A stretch of 64,000 nucleotides of DNA from Nocardiopsis sp. N85 (GTDB lineage Bacteria > Actinomycetota > Actinomycetes > Streptosporangiales > Streptosporangiaceae), in NCBI RefSeq assembly GCF_028882275.1, contig NZ_JARBUT010000001.1, forward strand, positions 558,001-622,000. The letters are read 5' to 3'. The position numbers were made by a program, and so were the translations under genes. The stretch's first letter is position 1. Each line of letters begins with the position of its first letter. Below are positions 6,881 through 15,655 of the stretch, piece after piece. The notes beneath the pieces are model-generated. The model saw only the letters and a program-made list of their open reading frames with translations. It made no database searches and was not told the DNA's origin.

Positions 6881-9253
6881 ATGCCAGGCGAAGTGGTCTC
6901 GACCGGGACGGTGTCCGAGCACGGAACGCACGGCGAGGAGCCCGGCACCCCCCGGGCGCCCCGAGAAGACCGACCGGAGGGCGCCGCCGGCACAGCGGCG
7001 CCCTCCGCCGTATCCACGCCCTCCACCGTGCGAGTACGCAGAAGGCTCGCCCGACTCGGCGCCCAGCGGGGAGTGACGATGAACCCGGTGCTGGAACCAC
7101 TGATCAAGACCGTGCGCGCCACCCACCCCAAGGTGGACGTGCGGCTCATCGAGCGCGCCTACGAGGTGGCCGCGCACTATCACCGGGATCAGAAACGCAA
7201 GAGCGGCGACCCCTACATCACCCACCCGCTCGCCGTCGCCACCATCCTCGCCGAACTCGGCATGCAGGAGGCCACCCTGGCCGCCGCGCTGCTGCACGAC
7301 ACCGTCGAGGACACCGAGTACTCCCTGACGGAGCTGCGCGCCGACTTCGGTGACGAGATCGCCGAACTCGTCGACGGCGTCACCAAACTCGACAAGGTCA
7401 AGTACGGCGAGGCCACCCAGGCCGAGACCGTCCGCAAGATGGTCGTGGCCATGGCCCGCGACATCCGGGTCCTGGTCATCAAACTCTGCGACCGGCTCCA
7501 CAACATGCGCACCCTGCGCTATCTGCCGTCGGTCGCCAAACGGGAGAAGAAGGCCCGCGAGACGCTGGAGATCTTCGCCCCCCTCGCCCACCGACTGGGC
7601 ATGAACACCATCAAGTGGGAGCTGGAGGACCTGGCCTTCGCCACCCTCTACCCCAAGCGGTTCGACGAGATCGCCCGCCTGGTGTCCGAACGCGCCCCCC
7701 GCCGCGACGTCTACCTTCAGGAGGTCATCGAGGCGGTCTCCGGCGACCTGCGCGAATCCAAGATCAAGGCCACCGTCAAGGGCCGGCCCAAGCACTACTA
7801 CTCGATCTACCAGAAGATGATCGCCCGCAACGTCGGCTTCGACGAGATCTACGACCTCATCGCCGTGCGGGTCCTGGTGGACAGCGTCCGCGACTGCTAC
7901 GCGGCCTTGGGGACCATCCACGCGCGGTGGAACCCGGTGCCGGGGCGGTTCAAGGACTACATCGCCATGCCCAAGTTCAACATGTACCAGTCGTTGCACA
8001 CGACGGTCATCGGACCCTCGGGCAACCCCGTCGAACTCCAGATCCGCACCCGCGCCATGCACCGGCGCGCCGAGTACGGCATCGCCGCCCACTGGAAGTA
8101 CAAGGAGGACCGCAACAGCGGCGGAGCCCCCGTGCCCAAGGGCGGCTCCGACATGGCCTGGCTGCGCCAGCTCATCGACTGGCAGCAGGAGACCAAGGAC
8201 CCCGGCGAGTTCCTCGAATCGCTGCGCTTCGACCTGTCGGTGCAGGAGGTGTTCGTCTTCACCCCCCAGGGCGACGTCATCTCGCTTCCGCAGGGCGCCA
8301 CCGCCGTCGACTTCGCCTACGCCGTGCACACCGAGGTCGGTCACCGCACCGTCGGTACCCGGGTCAACGGGCGTCTGGTGTCGCTGGAGAACGAACTCCA
8401 CAACGGCGAGACCATCGAGATCATCACCTCCAAGGACCCCGACGCGGGTCCCAACCGGGACTGGCTCGACTTCGTCAAGAGCGCCCGCGCCCGCAACAAG
8501 ATCCGGCACTGGTTCACCAAGGAGCGCCGCGAGGCCGCCATCGAACAGGGCAAGGAGGAGATCGCGAAGGTCATGCGCAAGCAGGAGCTCCCGGTCAAGC
8601 GCCTGTTCAGCGGAGAGGCCCTCATCGCCCTGGCCAAGGAGCTCCGCTACCCGGACGTGGACGCCCTGTACGCGGCGGTGGGGGAGCGGCAGGTCAGCGC
8701 CCAGAACGTGGTCACCAAACTCGTCGACTCCATGGGCGCGCCGGACGGCCACACCGAGGACATCGTCGAGCCGGAGCCGCCCACCAAGGCGCCCCGCCAG
8801 CGCCAGCCCGGCAACCCGGGCGTGGTCGTGGAGGGCGACGCCGACGTGTGGGCCCGGCTGTCCAAGTGCTGTACGCCGGTGCCGGGCGACGACATCGTCG
8901 GGTTCGTGACCCGCGGCAACGGCGTGTCGGTGCACCGCGCCGACTGCGTCAACGCCGCCACCCTCGACGCCGAGCGCAAGGTGCGGGTGGACTGGTCGCC
9001 CACCGAGGACTCGCTGTTCCTGGTCGCCCTCCAGGTGGAGGCCCTGGACCGGGCCCGGCTGCTGTCGGACATCACGCGGGTGCTGTCGGACCAGCACGTC
9101 AACATCCTGTCGGCGACCGTGCAGACCAGCCGCGACCGGGTCGCCCAGAGCCGGTTCACGTTCGAGATGGCCGACCCGGCCCACCTGGGGAGCGTGCTGC
9201 GCGCGGTCCGCGGTGTGGACGGGGTCTACGACGTGTACCGCGTCCGCAACTGA
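6881..9253 (+). CDS. rel: Bifunctional (p)ppGpp synthetase/hydrolase Rel
   Basis: Rel makes and degrades the stringent-response alarmone. The 790 residues contain, in order, a basic N-terminal extension of about 70 residues; the HD hydrolase domain (HPLAVATIL, then HDTVEDT at about 139); and the synthetase domain with the RFKD loop (about 356). An RxKD loop is the form found in bifunctional enzymes rather than the ExDD of RelA. Next come a TGS domain (from [11 protein letters not shown], about 457), the conserved-cysteine domain ([13 protein letters not shown], about 663) and a C-terminal ACT domain. Start chosen: ATG with GGGAGGT nine bases upstream. It follows apt as in other actinomycetes and appears to have its own promoter. 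Confidence 0.96.
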   Translation: MPGEVVSTGTVSEHGTHGEEPGTPRAPREDRPEGAAGTAAPSAVSTPSTVRVRRRLARLGAQRGVTMNPVLEPLIKTVRATHPKVDVRLIERAYEVAAHYHRDQKRKSGDPYITHPLAVATILAELGMQEATLAAALLHDTVEDTEYSLTELRADFGDEIAELVDGVTKLDKVKYGEATQAETVRKMVVAMARDIRVLVIKLCDRLHNMRTLRYLPSVAKREKKARETLEIFAPLAHRLGMNTIKWELEDLAFATLYPKRFDEIARLVSERAPRRDVYLQEVIEAVSGDLRESKIKATVKGRPKHYYSIYQKMIARNVGFDEIYDLIAVRVLVDSVRDCYAALGTIHARWNPVPGRFKDYIAMPKFNMYQSLHTTVIGPSGNPVELQIRTRAMHRRAEYGIAAHWKYKEDRNSGGAPVPKGGSDMAWLRQLIDWQQETKDPGEFLESLRFDLSVQEVFVFTPQGDVISLPQGATAVDFAYAVHTEVGHRTVGTRVNGRLVSLENELHNGETIEIITSKDPDAGPNRDWLDFVKSARARNKIRHWFTKERREAAIEQGKEEIAKVMRKQELPVKRLFSGEALIALAKELRYPDVDALYAAVGERQVSAQNVVTKLVDSMGAPDGHTEDIVEPEPPTKAPRQRQPGNPGVVVEGDADVWARLSKCCTPVPGDDIVGFVTRGNGVSVHRADCVNAATLDAERKVRVDWSPTEDSLFLVALQVEALDRARLLSDITRVLSDQHVNILSATVQTSRDRVAQSRFTFEMADPAHLGSVLRAVRGVDGVYDVYRVRN

Positions 9254-9307
9254 CCGGCCCGCACGACCGGACGCGCCACTCCCGGCACTCCTGACACGCT
9301 CTCCGCC

Positions 9308-9336
9308 GACCCCGCTCCGGTCCGAGGGCCGGGGTC
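9308..9336 (+). terminator. Terminator-like hairpin after rel
   Basis: A 7-base stem, GACCCCG with CGGGGTC, encloses 15 bases and lies 55 bases after the rel stop codon. There is no T-tract. Confidence 0.5.
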
Positions 9337-9536
9337 ATCGAACGGGGCGGGCGCGACGGGGGACACCGGAGCGGAACCCGCACGGCGGTTCGCCGTGGCC
9401 GCCCACGGTCGCGCCGACGGCACCCCGGCCGCCTTCCGGCCCGAGCCCCGACAACGACACGTGGACGGTGACCCGCGCGGGGCCGGCGCCGTCCATCCGT
9501 TCCCTCCCCGGGTGAGCGGGACGGGTACGGGGGCGA

Positions 9537-9556
9537 CCCCGGTCCGAGGACCGGGG
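9537..9556 (-). terminator. Terminator hairpin after the F420-type oxidoreductase gene
   Basis: A perfect 8-base stem, CCCCGGTC with GACCGGGG, has a CGAG loop. It starts ten bases beyond the minus-strand stop codon and could work in both directions. Confidence 0.6.
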
Positions 9557-9565
9557 CCGCCGCGT

Positions 9566-10033
9566 TCAGATCCGGACCGTCGTGGACCGCACGATCTCGA
9601 ACACCGGGTGCCGGTCCGCCTCGGCGGCGAACGCCTCGCCCGGCGCGTCCGGCGGTGCGTCGAAGTACGGCGCCATCACCAGGGCACGCGGGTGGTCCAC
9701 GTAGTCCCGCAGGACCGGGCCCGCCTCCTCGGCTTCCAGTTCGCGCACGCTGACGAGTTCGATCCATCCGCCCTGACGCAGGGTCGCGAACCCGTCCCGG
9801 CGGATGTTGTGCACCCAGTCGACCTCCCCGTAGGGGGCGACCAGGAACCGGCCGTCGTCGTTGTCCACGAGGTTGATCGGGACGGTGCGCAGGAACCCCG
9901 TCCTACGTCCCCGCGTCGTGAGCAGGTACGTATCGGGCGGGCACATCCCGTATTTGACGAAGCCGCTCAGCGCGGCGTTCAGGACCCGCCGCCCCCGCGT
10001 CATCTCGAACCGCTTCGCCGGTTCGTCCACCAT
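9566..10033 (-). CDS. Deazaflavin-dependent (Ddn-type) nitroreductase family protein
   Basis: The 155-residue protein fits the Ddn/F420H2-dependent oxidoreductase family with a split-barrel fold. Recognisable stretches are LLTTRGRRTGFLRTVPINLV, which resembles the cofactor-contacting TxGRKSG-R-x-TP motif, and RFLVAPYGEVDWVHNIR. Members use F420 or a flavin to reduce varied substrates; the substrate is unknown here. It is a single gene with its own terminator, convergent with rel and 66 bases downstream of gcdH on the same strand. Confidence 0.8.
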   Translation of the reverse strand: MVDEPAKRFEMTRGRRVLNAALSGFVKYGMCPPDTYLLTTRGRRTGFLRTVPINLVDNDDGRFLVAPYGEVDWVHNIRRDGFATLRQGGWIELVSVRELEAEEAGPVLRDYVDHPRALVMAPYFDAPPDAPGEAFAAEADRHPVFEIVRSTTVRI

Positions 10034-10099
10034 CTGGCAACTCCCTCGATCGCTTGTCCCCCATTGTGGGGGGTGTCCGCGACGAACGGCGGACCGCGG

Positions 10100-11287
10100 T
10101 CACCGGAACGCGGAGATCCCCGTCACCGCCTGGCCGATGCTCAGCGCGTGGATCTCCTCGGTGCCCTCATAGGTGGCCACCGTCTCCAGGTTCACCATGT
10201 GTCGCATCACCGGGTACTCCAGGGTGATCCCGTTGGCGCCGTGCACGGAACGGGCCGCGCTCGCCACGCGCTGGGCGGCGGCCACGTTCGCGAACTTGCC
10301 GAAGCTGACGTGGTTGTGGTGGGCCAGTCCCCGATCCTTGAGCCGGCCGATCCGCAGGGCGGTCATGTTGGCGTGGTTGACGTCCACGACCATGTCGGCG
10401 AGCTTGCGCTGGGTCAGCTGGAACCCGCCGATCGGCCGGCCGAACTGTTCGCGGGTGCCCGCGTACTCCAGCGCGGCCTCGTAGCAGGCGCGGGCCGCGC
10501 CCGCGACGCCCCAGACGATCCCGTAGCGGGCCTCGTTGAGGCACGACAGCGGCGAGCCCAGACCGCGGGAGGCCGGCAGGACCGCGTCGGCGGGCAGCCG
10601 CACCCCTTCGAGGACCAGCTCCGAGGTGATGGAGGCGCGCAGCGACAGCTTCTTGTGGATGACGTTCGCGGTGAAGCCCGGGGTGTCGGTGGGCACCACG
10701 AACCCCCGGATGCCGTCGTCGGTGGCGGCCCACACCACGGCCACGTCGGCGACGGACCCGTTGGTGATCCACATCTTGGTGCCGTCGAGCACCCAGTCGG
10801 AGCCGTCCTCGCGGGCGCGGGTGCGCATGGACCCAGGGTCGGACCCGGAGTCGGGTTCGGTGAGCCCGAAGCAGCCGATGGCCTCGCCCGCGGCCATGCG
10901 GGGGAGCCAGTGCTCCTTCTGCTCCTCGGAACCGTACTTGTGGATCGCCGCCATCGCGAGCGACCCCTGCACGGACACGAAGCTGCGCAGCCCCGAGTCG
11001 ACGGCCTCCAGTTCGCGGCAGGCCACCCCGTAGGCTACGGCGCCGGAACCCCCGCAGCCGTACCCCTCCAGGTGCATGCCCAGCACGCCGATGTCGCCGA
11101 ACGCCTTGGCCAACCCGCGCGGGTCGGGCAGGGTGCCCGCATCGAACCAGTCCGCCACGTGGGGCAGCAGCTCGCGGGTGCCGAACGCGCGCACCGCGTC
11201 GCGCACGTCGCGTTCTGTGTCGGACAGGTCGGCGTCGACGGCCAGGAAGTCGTGCGGGTCGGGGGCGGGCGCCTTGTGGTGGTTCAT
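10100..11287 (-). CDS. gcdH: Glutaryl-CoA dehydrogenase
   Basis: This FAD enzyme oxidises and decarboxylates glutaryl-CoA to crotonyl-CoA in lysine, tryptophan and glutarate breakdown. The 395 residues follow GCDH rather than general acyl-CoA dehydrogenases: LRSFVSVQGSL holds the arginine and serine that bind the glutaryl carboxylate, GCFGLTEPDSGSDP the FAD region, and TYEGTEEIHAL the catalytic glutamate, followed by the family-typical VTGISAF end. The ATG has GAAGGAA upstream. It is the last gene of a three-gene operon, 17 bases after a CoA-transferase that probably supplies glutaryl-CoA. Confidence 0.92.
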   Translation of the reverse strand: MNHHKAPAPDPHDFLAVDADLSDTERDVRDAVRAFGTRELLPHVADWFDAGTLPDPRGLAKAFGDIGVLGMHLEGYGCGGSGAVAYGVACRELEAVDSGLRSFVSVQGSLAMAAIHKYGSEEQKEHWLPRMAAGEAIGCFGLTEPDSGSDPGSMRTRAREDGSDWVLDGTKMWITNGSVADVAVVWAATDDGIRGFVVPTDTPGFTANVIHKKLSLRASITSELVLEGVRLPADAVLPASRGLGSPLSCLNEARYGIVWGVAGAARACYEAALEYAGTREQFGRPIGGFQLTQRKLADMVVDVNHANMTALRIGRLKDRGLAHHNHVSFGKFANVAAAQRVASAARSVHGANGITLEYPVMRHMVNLETVATYEGTEEIHALSIGQAVTGISAFR

Positions 11288-11304
11288 GTCGTTCCTTCGT
11301 GATT

Positions 11305-12510
11305 TCAGGAGGCGGTCTGTTCGACCGTGCCGCGTTCGACCATCGCGTCGATCCGGTCGGCGGACAGGCCCAGCTCGGTGAGGATCTCCCGGGAATGCTG
11401 CCCCAGGAGGGGCGGTGCGGTCAGCGGGGGAGGGGTGTTCTCCAACCGGAACCCGGCGCGGACCTGCTCCAGGAGCCCGGCGGTGGGGTGCTCGACGGTG
11501 CGCAGCACGTCGTCCCCCCGCGCCTGGGCGGTGCGCAGCGCGTCCAGCACCCCGCGCACCCGGCCCACGGGCACCCCCGCCTCGACGAGCAGCCCCATCC
11601 AGTGGTCGGCGGGGCGGGTGGTCAGCGTCGCGGTGATCTCCCCGACCAGCTCCTCCCGGTGGGTCACCCGTTCCGGGTTGGTGGCGTACCGCGGGTCCCT
11701 CGCCAGGTCGGGCCGGTCCAGCGCTTCGCACAGCCGTCGATAGAGGGCGTCGTTGCCCGCGGCGATGACGATGTCCGCGTCGGCCGTGGGGAACGCCTGG
11801 TAGGGCACGATCGTGGTGTGGGCGTTGCCGATCCGCTCGGGTTCGACCCCGGTGACCAGCGCCTGCTGGGTGAGGTTGACCAGACCCGACAGGCTGGAGT
11901 TGACCAGGGACACGGTGATCTCCTCACCCCGACCGGTGGTCCGGGCCCGGAACAGGGCCCCCAGGATCCCCACCGCCGCGTTGAGCCCGGTGAGCACGTC
12001 GGTGATGGCCACGCCCACCTTGCTCGCCGGCCCCTCGACCGGACCGGTCGCGCCCATCAGCCCGCTCTCCGCCTGCACCACGATGTCGAACCCGGGCCGC
12101 GTCGCCGGTTCGTGTTCGGGCCCGAACCCGCTCACCGAGCAGTACACGACCGCCGGGTTGCGGACGCTCACGGCGGCGTGGCCCAGACCGAGGCGGTCGA
12201 TGACCCCGGGCCGGAAGTTCTGGATGACCACGTCGGCGCCCGCGCACAGCTCCTGTACGGCCGCCAGCCCGTCGGGGTCCTTCAGGTCGACGGCCAGGCT
12301 GCGCTTGTTGCGGTTCACCGACAGGTAGTAGGCGGCCTCACCGCCCGCCCACGGAGGCCCCCAGGCGCGGGTGTCGTCGCCGCGTCCGGGCTGCTCGACC
12401 TTGATCACCTCCGCCCCCATGTCGGCCAGGAGCATGGTGGCGTAGGGGCCCGCCAGCACCCGGGACAGGTCGGCGACGCGCACGCCGGTCAGGGGCAGGG
12501 GTTCGGTCAC
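11305..12510 (-). CDS. Class III (CaiB/BaiF) CoA-transferase, probably acting on glutarate
   Basis: The 401-residue protein begins LTGVRVADLSRVLAGPYATMLLADMG..., the family signature, and has the catalytic aspartate in RPGFDIVVQ (about residue 165). Class III enzymes move CoA between acids through an aspartyl thioester. Lying directly upstream of glutaryl-CoA dehydrogenase, it most likely activates glutarate with a donor such as succinyl-CoA, like mammalian SUGCT. The substrate is inferred from context only. It starts four bases after the DUF3870 gene and shows no truncation. Confidence 0.85.
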   Translation of the reverse strand: MTEPLPLTGVRVADLSRVLAGPYATMLLADMGAEVIKVEQPGRGDDTRAWGPPWAGGEAAYYLSVNRNKRSLAVDLKDPDGLAAVQELCAGADVVIQNFRPGVIDRLGLGHAAVSVRNPAVVYCSVSGFGPEHEPATRPGFDIVVQAESGLMGATGPVEGPASKVGVAITDVLTGLNAAVGILGALFRARTTGRGEEITVSLVNSSLSGLVNLTQQALVTGVEPERIGNAHTTIVPYQAFPTADADIVIAAGNDALYRRLCEALDRPDLARDPRYATNPERVTHREELVGEITATLTTRPADHWMGLLVEAGVPVGRVRGVLDALRTAQARGDDVLRTVEHPTAGLLEQVRAGFRLENTPPPLTAPPLLGQHSREILTELGLSADRIDAMVERGTVEQTAS

Positions 12511-12514
12511 GGGA

Positions 12515-12883
12515 TCACTCCTCGCCGCTCGGCAGCTGGTGATCGTCCTTGAGCTGGTAGTAGCTCTCCAGGCAGCGGCGCAGCGCGGTCGTGAGCGCGG
12601 CGCCCGATTGTCCCGCGTACCGGGTCTGCACCCGGCTCACCAGCTCGGCGATGTCCTCGGTCACCGAGGCCCCCTCGACCAGGGCTCGGAAGAAGTCCTT
12701 GGCCAGGTCGGTGAGCAGCGTGGTGTCGGCGGCCACGATCCGGCCGTCGGCGGTGTCCACCGCCAGGACGACACCGAGCCGCTGGTACTGGGAATGACTC
12801 GCCACGGAATCGGGCAGACGGGCGTAGCCGGAGATCAGGACGACCCTGGGATTACGGAAGACCTGCTGCATACGGTCGTGCAC
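12515..12883 (-). CDS. DUF3870 domain protein, first gene of the glutarate operon
   Basis: This 122-residue protein of unknown function fits DUF3870: VVLISGYARLPDSVASH, then VVLAVDTADGRIVAADTTLLTDLAKDF. Such genes often accompany CoA-transferases and acyl-CoA dehydrogenases. GTG 12883 is chosen because GAGAGG lies seven bases upstream; ATG 12871 is an alternative. It is cotranscribed with the CoA-transferase (4-base gap) and gcdH. A palindrome 27-55 bases upstream of the start may control the operon. A sensing or accessory role in acyl-CoA metabolism is possible but unproven. Confidence 0.75.
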   Translation of the reverse strand: MHDRMQQVFRNPRVVLISGYARLPDSVASHSQYQRLGVVLAVDTADGRIVAADTTLLTDLAKDFFRALVEGASVTEDIAELVSRVQTRYAGQSGAALTTALRRCLESYYQLKDDHQLPSGEE

Positions 12884-12909
12884 GTACGTCACCTCTCGTT
12901 CGCGGGCAT

Positions 12910-12938
12910 GCGAGAACTCCAACGCACTGGAGTCTCGC
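12910..12938. promoter_or_regulatory. Palindromic operator candidate of the glutarate operon
   Basis: ACTCCA-ACGCAC-TGGAGT is a perfect 6-base inverted repeat. It extends through GCGAG and CTCGC to 11 paired bases with a single bulged A. It lies just upstream of the DUF3870 start, where a repressor site is expected. The regulator is not identified, and no regulator gene adjoins the operon. Confidence 0.55.
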
Positions 12939-13096
12939 GCCTGGTAGGCGCCCGGGGGGAACCGGACACCCGCGACGTGAGGGCAGTCGGGTACGAGTAT
13001 GGCGGTTCCGTTCCACGCCTGTCGAGCGGGGGGCCGCGCAAGCGTGTCCCGGGCCACACGGGTCCGCGCCTGTCGCGCGCCGGGAGCGCTGTGTTA

Positions 13097-13111
13097 ACCT
13101 GCGTCGCAGGT
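13097..13111. promoter_or_regulatory. Palindrome overlapping the start of the SAM-IV leader
   Basis: ACCTGCG-T-CGCAGGT is a perfect 7-base inverted repeat. It overlaps TAACCT (13095-13100), a good -10 candidate, and runs into the first bases of the riboswitch stem. It may be an operator or an alternative leader stem. Confidence 0.45.
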
Positions 13112-13224
13112 CACGAGTACCAGCGTCAAGCCCCGGCTGGCTGGTCGGCAACCCTCCTTCCGCGGTGGGGTGCCCCGGGTGAGGACCAGGTCCCGACACG
13201 ACCGTGTCGGTGCAAGCGCGGACC
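13108..13224 (+). promoter_or_regulatory. SAM-IV riboswitch
   Basis: The sequence matches the actinobacterial SAM-IV consensus in order: GGTCACGAGTACCAGCG, TCAAGCCCCGGC, CGGCAACCCTCC, CGCGGTGGGGTGCCCCGG and GAGGACC. A downstream hairpin (CGACACGACCGTGTCG) and GCAAGCGCGG complete the second pseudoknot region. Outer pairings GGTC/GACC and GGTCC/GGACC are present. It ends 60 bases before the aminotransferase start, so S-adenosylmethionine probably turns that gene down, most likely by blocking the ribosome site. Confidence 0.92.
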
Positions 13225-13284
13225 CTTGTGGCGCTGCCTGATCGGCACCCCCGTGGGTCCCACGACCCACAGAAGAGGTGTGCC

Positions 13285-14646
13285 ATGACCGTCGTCACTC
13301 CCATCGGCTCCGCCCGTTCCGTCCGCCGGCCCCGTCCCGAGCCGGTCGACCTGGACCGCTGCGCGATCGTCGCGGCCGAGGAGGGCGTGCCCCTGGTCAC
13401 GGGTGAACACGTCGAGTACGCCAACCTGGACTACGCGGCCAGCGCCCCGTGCCTGACCCCGGTGGCCGACGCGCTGTCGGCGGCCCTGCCCTACTACGCC
13501 AGCGTGCACCGAGGCGCCGGCCACCACTCCCAGGTCAGCACCGACGCCTACGAACGGGCCCGCCGCTCCGTCGCCCGTTTCCTGGGGGTGCGCACGGAAC
13601 CGGCCGACGCGGTGGTGTTCGTGCGCGGCACGACCGACGCCCTCAACCTGCTGGCCCGATCGGTGCCGCAGGGGTGCACGGTGGTGGTGTTCGAGTCCGA
13701 GCACCACGCGAGCCTGCTGCCGTGGGAACACCCGGCCTCCCAGGCCGGAGCGGTCATCCGGCTGCCCCTGCCGGAGTCCCCCGGGGCGGCGGTGGACGCC
13801 GCGCGGGCCGCCCTGGCGGCCGCGCCGCGGGGGCCCCGCCTGCTGTGCGTCACGGCGGCCTCCAACGTCACCGGTGAGATCTGGCCGGTCGAGGAACTGG
13901 TGGCGGCGGCGCACGCCGAGGGCGCCCGCGTGGTGGTGGACGCCGCCCAGTACGTGCCGCACCTGCCCTTCCACCTGGAGCGCACCGGCGCCGACTACGT
14001 CGCCCTGTCCGCGCACAAGCTGTACGCGCCGTTCGGTTCGGGTGTGCTGGCCGGCCGCGCCGACTGGCTGCGCGAGGCGGTCCCCTACCTGTCCGGCGGC
14101 GGTGCCACGCGGTCGGTCACCGACCACGACGTGGTGTGGAACGACCTGCCCGCCCGCCACGAGGCGGGCAGCCCCAACGTGCTGGGCGCGGTCGCCCTGG
14201 CGGCGGCCTGCGACACCCTCACCCCGAAGGTCCAGGAGTCGTTGCACATCCGCGAGTGCGCGCTGGTGGAGCGACTGCGCGCCGGACTGGCCGAGATCGA
14301 CGGCGTGCACGAGCTGTCCCTGTGGGGCGATGAGCACCCGCGGGTGGGCATCGTCTCGTTCGTCGTGGACGGGCTGCCCGCCGACCTGTTGGCGGCCGCG
14401 CTGTCGGCCGAGTACGGGATCGGGGTCCGCGACGGCCTGTTCTGCGCCCACCCGCTCACCCGGCACCTGCTGCCGGAGGGCCACGGGCAGGCGGTGCGGG
14501 CCAGTCTGGGCATCGGCACCACCTGGGAGCACGTGGACCGGCTGGTCGGCGCGGTCGCCGATCTGGTCGCCCACGGTCCGCGCTGGGAGTACGCCGAGGC
14601 CGACGGGCGTCTGGTGCCGGTCCCGGACCCGCGCGCGATCCACTGA
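13285..14646 (+). CDS. Class V aminotransferase, cysteine-desulfurase-like
   Basis: The 453-residue PLP enzyme resembles SufS/CsdA-type desulfurases. The PLP lysine lies in LSAHKLYAPFGSG, the cofactor aspartate in VVVDAAQ, the substrate arginine region in RHEAGSPN, and a cysteine occurs at the sulfur-accepting position in GVRDGLFCAHPL. Family function is removal of sulfur from cysteine as an enzyme persulfide. The SAM-IV riboswitch upstream ties it to sulfur or methionine supply rather than general Fe-S assembly, and no suf genes adjoin. ATG start with AGAAGAGG upstream. A terminator follows. Confidence 0.85.
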   Translation: MTVVTPIGSARSVRRPRPEPVDLDRCAIVAAEEGVPLVTGEHVEYANLDYAASAPCLTPVADALSAALPYYASVHRGAGHHSQVSTDAYERARRSVARFLGVRTEPADAVVFVRGTTDALNLLARSVPQGCTVVVFESEHHASLLPWEHPASQAGAVIRLPLPESPGAAVDAARAALAAAPRGPRLLCVTAASNVTGEIWPVEELVAAAHAEGARVVVDAAQYVPHLPFHLERTGADYVALSAHKLYAPFGSGVLAGRADWLREAVPYLSGGGATRSVTDHDVVWNDLPARHEAGSPNVLGAVALAAACDTLTPKVQESLHIRECALVERLRAGLAEIDGVHELSLWGDEHPRVGIVSFVVDGLPADLLAAALSAEYGIGVRDGLFCAHPLTRHLLPEGHGQAVRASLGIGTTWEHVDRLVGAVADLVAHGPRWEYAEADGRLVPVPDPRAIH

Positions 14647-14677
14647 CCCTCACCCCGCCGGACCCCCGCGTTGGGGC

Positions 14678-14708
14678 GGCCCTTTCGCCGTTCCGGTGGG
14701 GGAGGGCC
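14678..14708 (+). terminator. Terminator after the aminotransferase gene
   Basis: GGCCCT pairs with AGGGCC, with inner pairing CGCCG/CGGTG, followed by TTTC. It starts 32 bases after the stop codon. Confidence 0.6.
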
Positions 14709-14746
14709 TTTCGGGGGCGTCGTCCACGACGTCCCCGATGCGCGTT

Positions 14747-14757
14747 TCAGGCCCTGA
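14747..14757. repeat. TCAGGCCCTGA repeat, copy 1
   Basis: This 11-base imperfect palindrome (arms TCAGG and CCTGA) is repeated exactly at 14855-14865, 108 bases away, flanking the A/T-rich patch. It may be a paired operator. Confidence 0.5.
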
Positions 14758-14854
14758 GTCCCGGAAATTGTGGAGTCACAAGACACGACAAATAACTAAA
14801 TAGGGCACATAACACTAGAGGGTGTGCGGGGAATCACTTTCCCAAGAGGTAGCA

Positions 14855-14865
14855 TCAGGCCCTGA
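14855..14865. repeat. TCAGGCCCTGA repeat, copy 2
   Basis: Identical to the copy at 14747-14757. It lies 83 bases before the chosen start of the DUF574 methyltransferase gene. Confidence 0.5.
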
Positions 14866-14947
14866 ATGGCATGGCGCGAATGCCGTGGACCCGACCGGTC
14901 CGTCCGGCGACACGCCTGCCTCCCACGAGCGGACCGGCTGGGGGAGC

Positions 14948-15655
14948 GTGATCGTGACGGACGTCCGAGGCAACGAGGCGGGACCGCTCACGGGCGCGCG
15001 TCGAGAGCCGATGCGCCACCCCGGGCGCCGTTCACGCGTCGTGGACCTGCGCGGCCGCCCCTCGCGCCCCGCGACACCACCCGGGCCCGACGAGGCGGAC
15101 CGCCGACACGGAGCCTTCCTCACCCGGATGATCGCCTACCTGTGCGCCGACGAGGGCGTCGCCCAGTTCGTCGACTGGGGCTGCCCCGTGCCCGGCACCG
15201 CCGACCTGGTCCGTGCCGCCCGCCCCGACGCGCGCGTCGTCCACGTCTCCCCGCCCGGTGTCGCCGGGATGGTCGCCTCCGACGCCGTCCTGACCGGCGA
15301 CGGCTCCTGCTCCCCCTCCTCCCTGAACCGCCTCGCCACCTCCGGGCTCGTCGATCTCGACGAGCCCGTCGCCGTTCTCATGACCCGGCCCTTCGCCGCG
15401 GACGCCCCGCCCACCGGCATCGCCGACCTGCACGCCCTCATGCGCGGCGGCGGCTACCTCGCCCTCACCACCACCGGCCCCCACACCGCGCTGCGGAGCG
15501 CCCTGGCCCCCTTCCGTCCCGTCGAACCCGGGGCGGCCGACATCCAGTGGTGGCCCTACCCGGACGAGGACGTGCCCGGACCGGGCACCGGCACCCTGGG
15601 CGCGCTGGGACGCGCGACCGGACGGACCGGGGGAGGACGCCGATGGCGACGGTGA
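14948..15655 (+). CDS. DUF574-type SAM-dependent methyltransferase-like protein
   Basis: The 235 residues match the actinomycete DUF574 family (Methyltransf_19): [26 protein letters not shown], then [14 protein letters not shown] and [13 protein letters not shown]. Family members have a Rossmann methyltransferase fold with unknown substrates. The SAM motif is altered: the usual D-x-G-T/S-G-x-P reads VDWGCPVPG, and the acidic residue ending beta-2 (normally YVDND) reads HVSPP, so SAM binding is doubtful. The GTG is chosen for GGGGGAG just upstream. The gene overlaps the next by 13 bases and is translationally coupled to it. Confidence 0.65.
   Translation: MIVTDVRGNEAGPLTGARREPMRHPGRRSRVVDLRGRPSRPATPPGPDEADRRHGAFLTRMIAYLCADEGVAQFVDWGCPVPGTADLVRAARPDARVVHVSPPGVAGMVASDAVLTGDGSCSPSSLNRLATSGLVDLDEPVAVLMTRPFAADAPPTGIADLHALMRGGGYLALTTTGPHTALRSALAPFRPVEPGAADIQWWPYPDEDVPGPGTGTLGALGRATGRTGGGRRWRR

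Larger units (their letters stand above)
9254..9565. other. Convergent intergenic region with two hairpins
   Basis: No gene is supported in this 312-base stretch between the convergent rel and oxidoreductase genes. It contains one terminator-like hairpin at each end, and the two share a GGTCCGAGG core. The roughly 200 bases between them show nothing recognisable. Confidence 0.5.
14647..14947 (+). other. Intergenic region with terminator, A/T-rich island and a repeated 11-mer
   Basis: No gene is supported here. After a terminator comes an unusually A/T-rich patch (about 14763-14820) and two copies of TCAGGCCCTGA, so it probably holds the promoter and control sites of the methyltransferase gene. 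In-frame codons exist upstream of 14948 but lack protein character. Confidence 0.5.
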
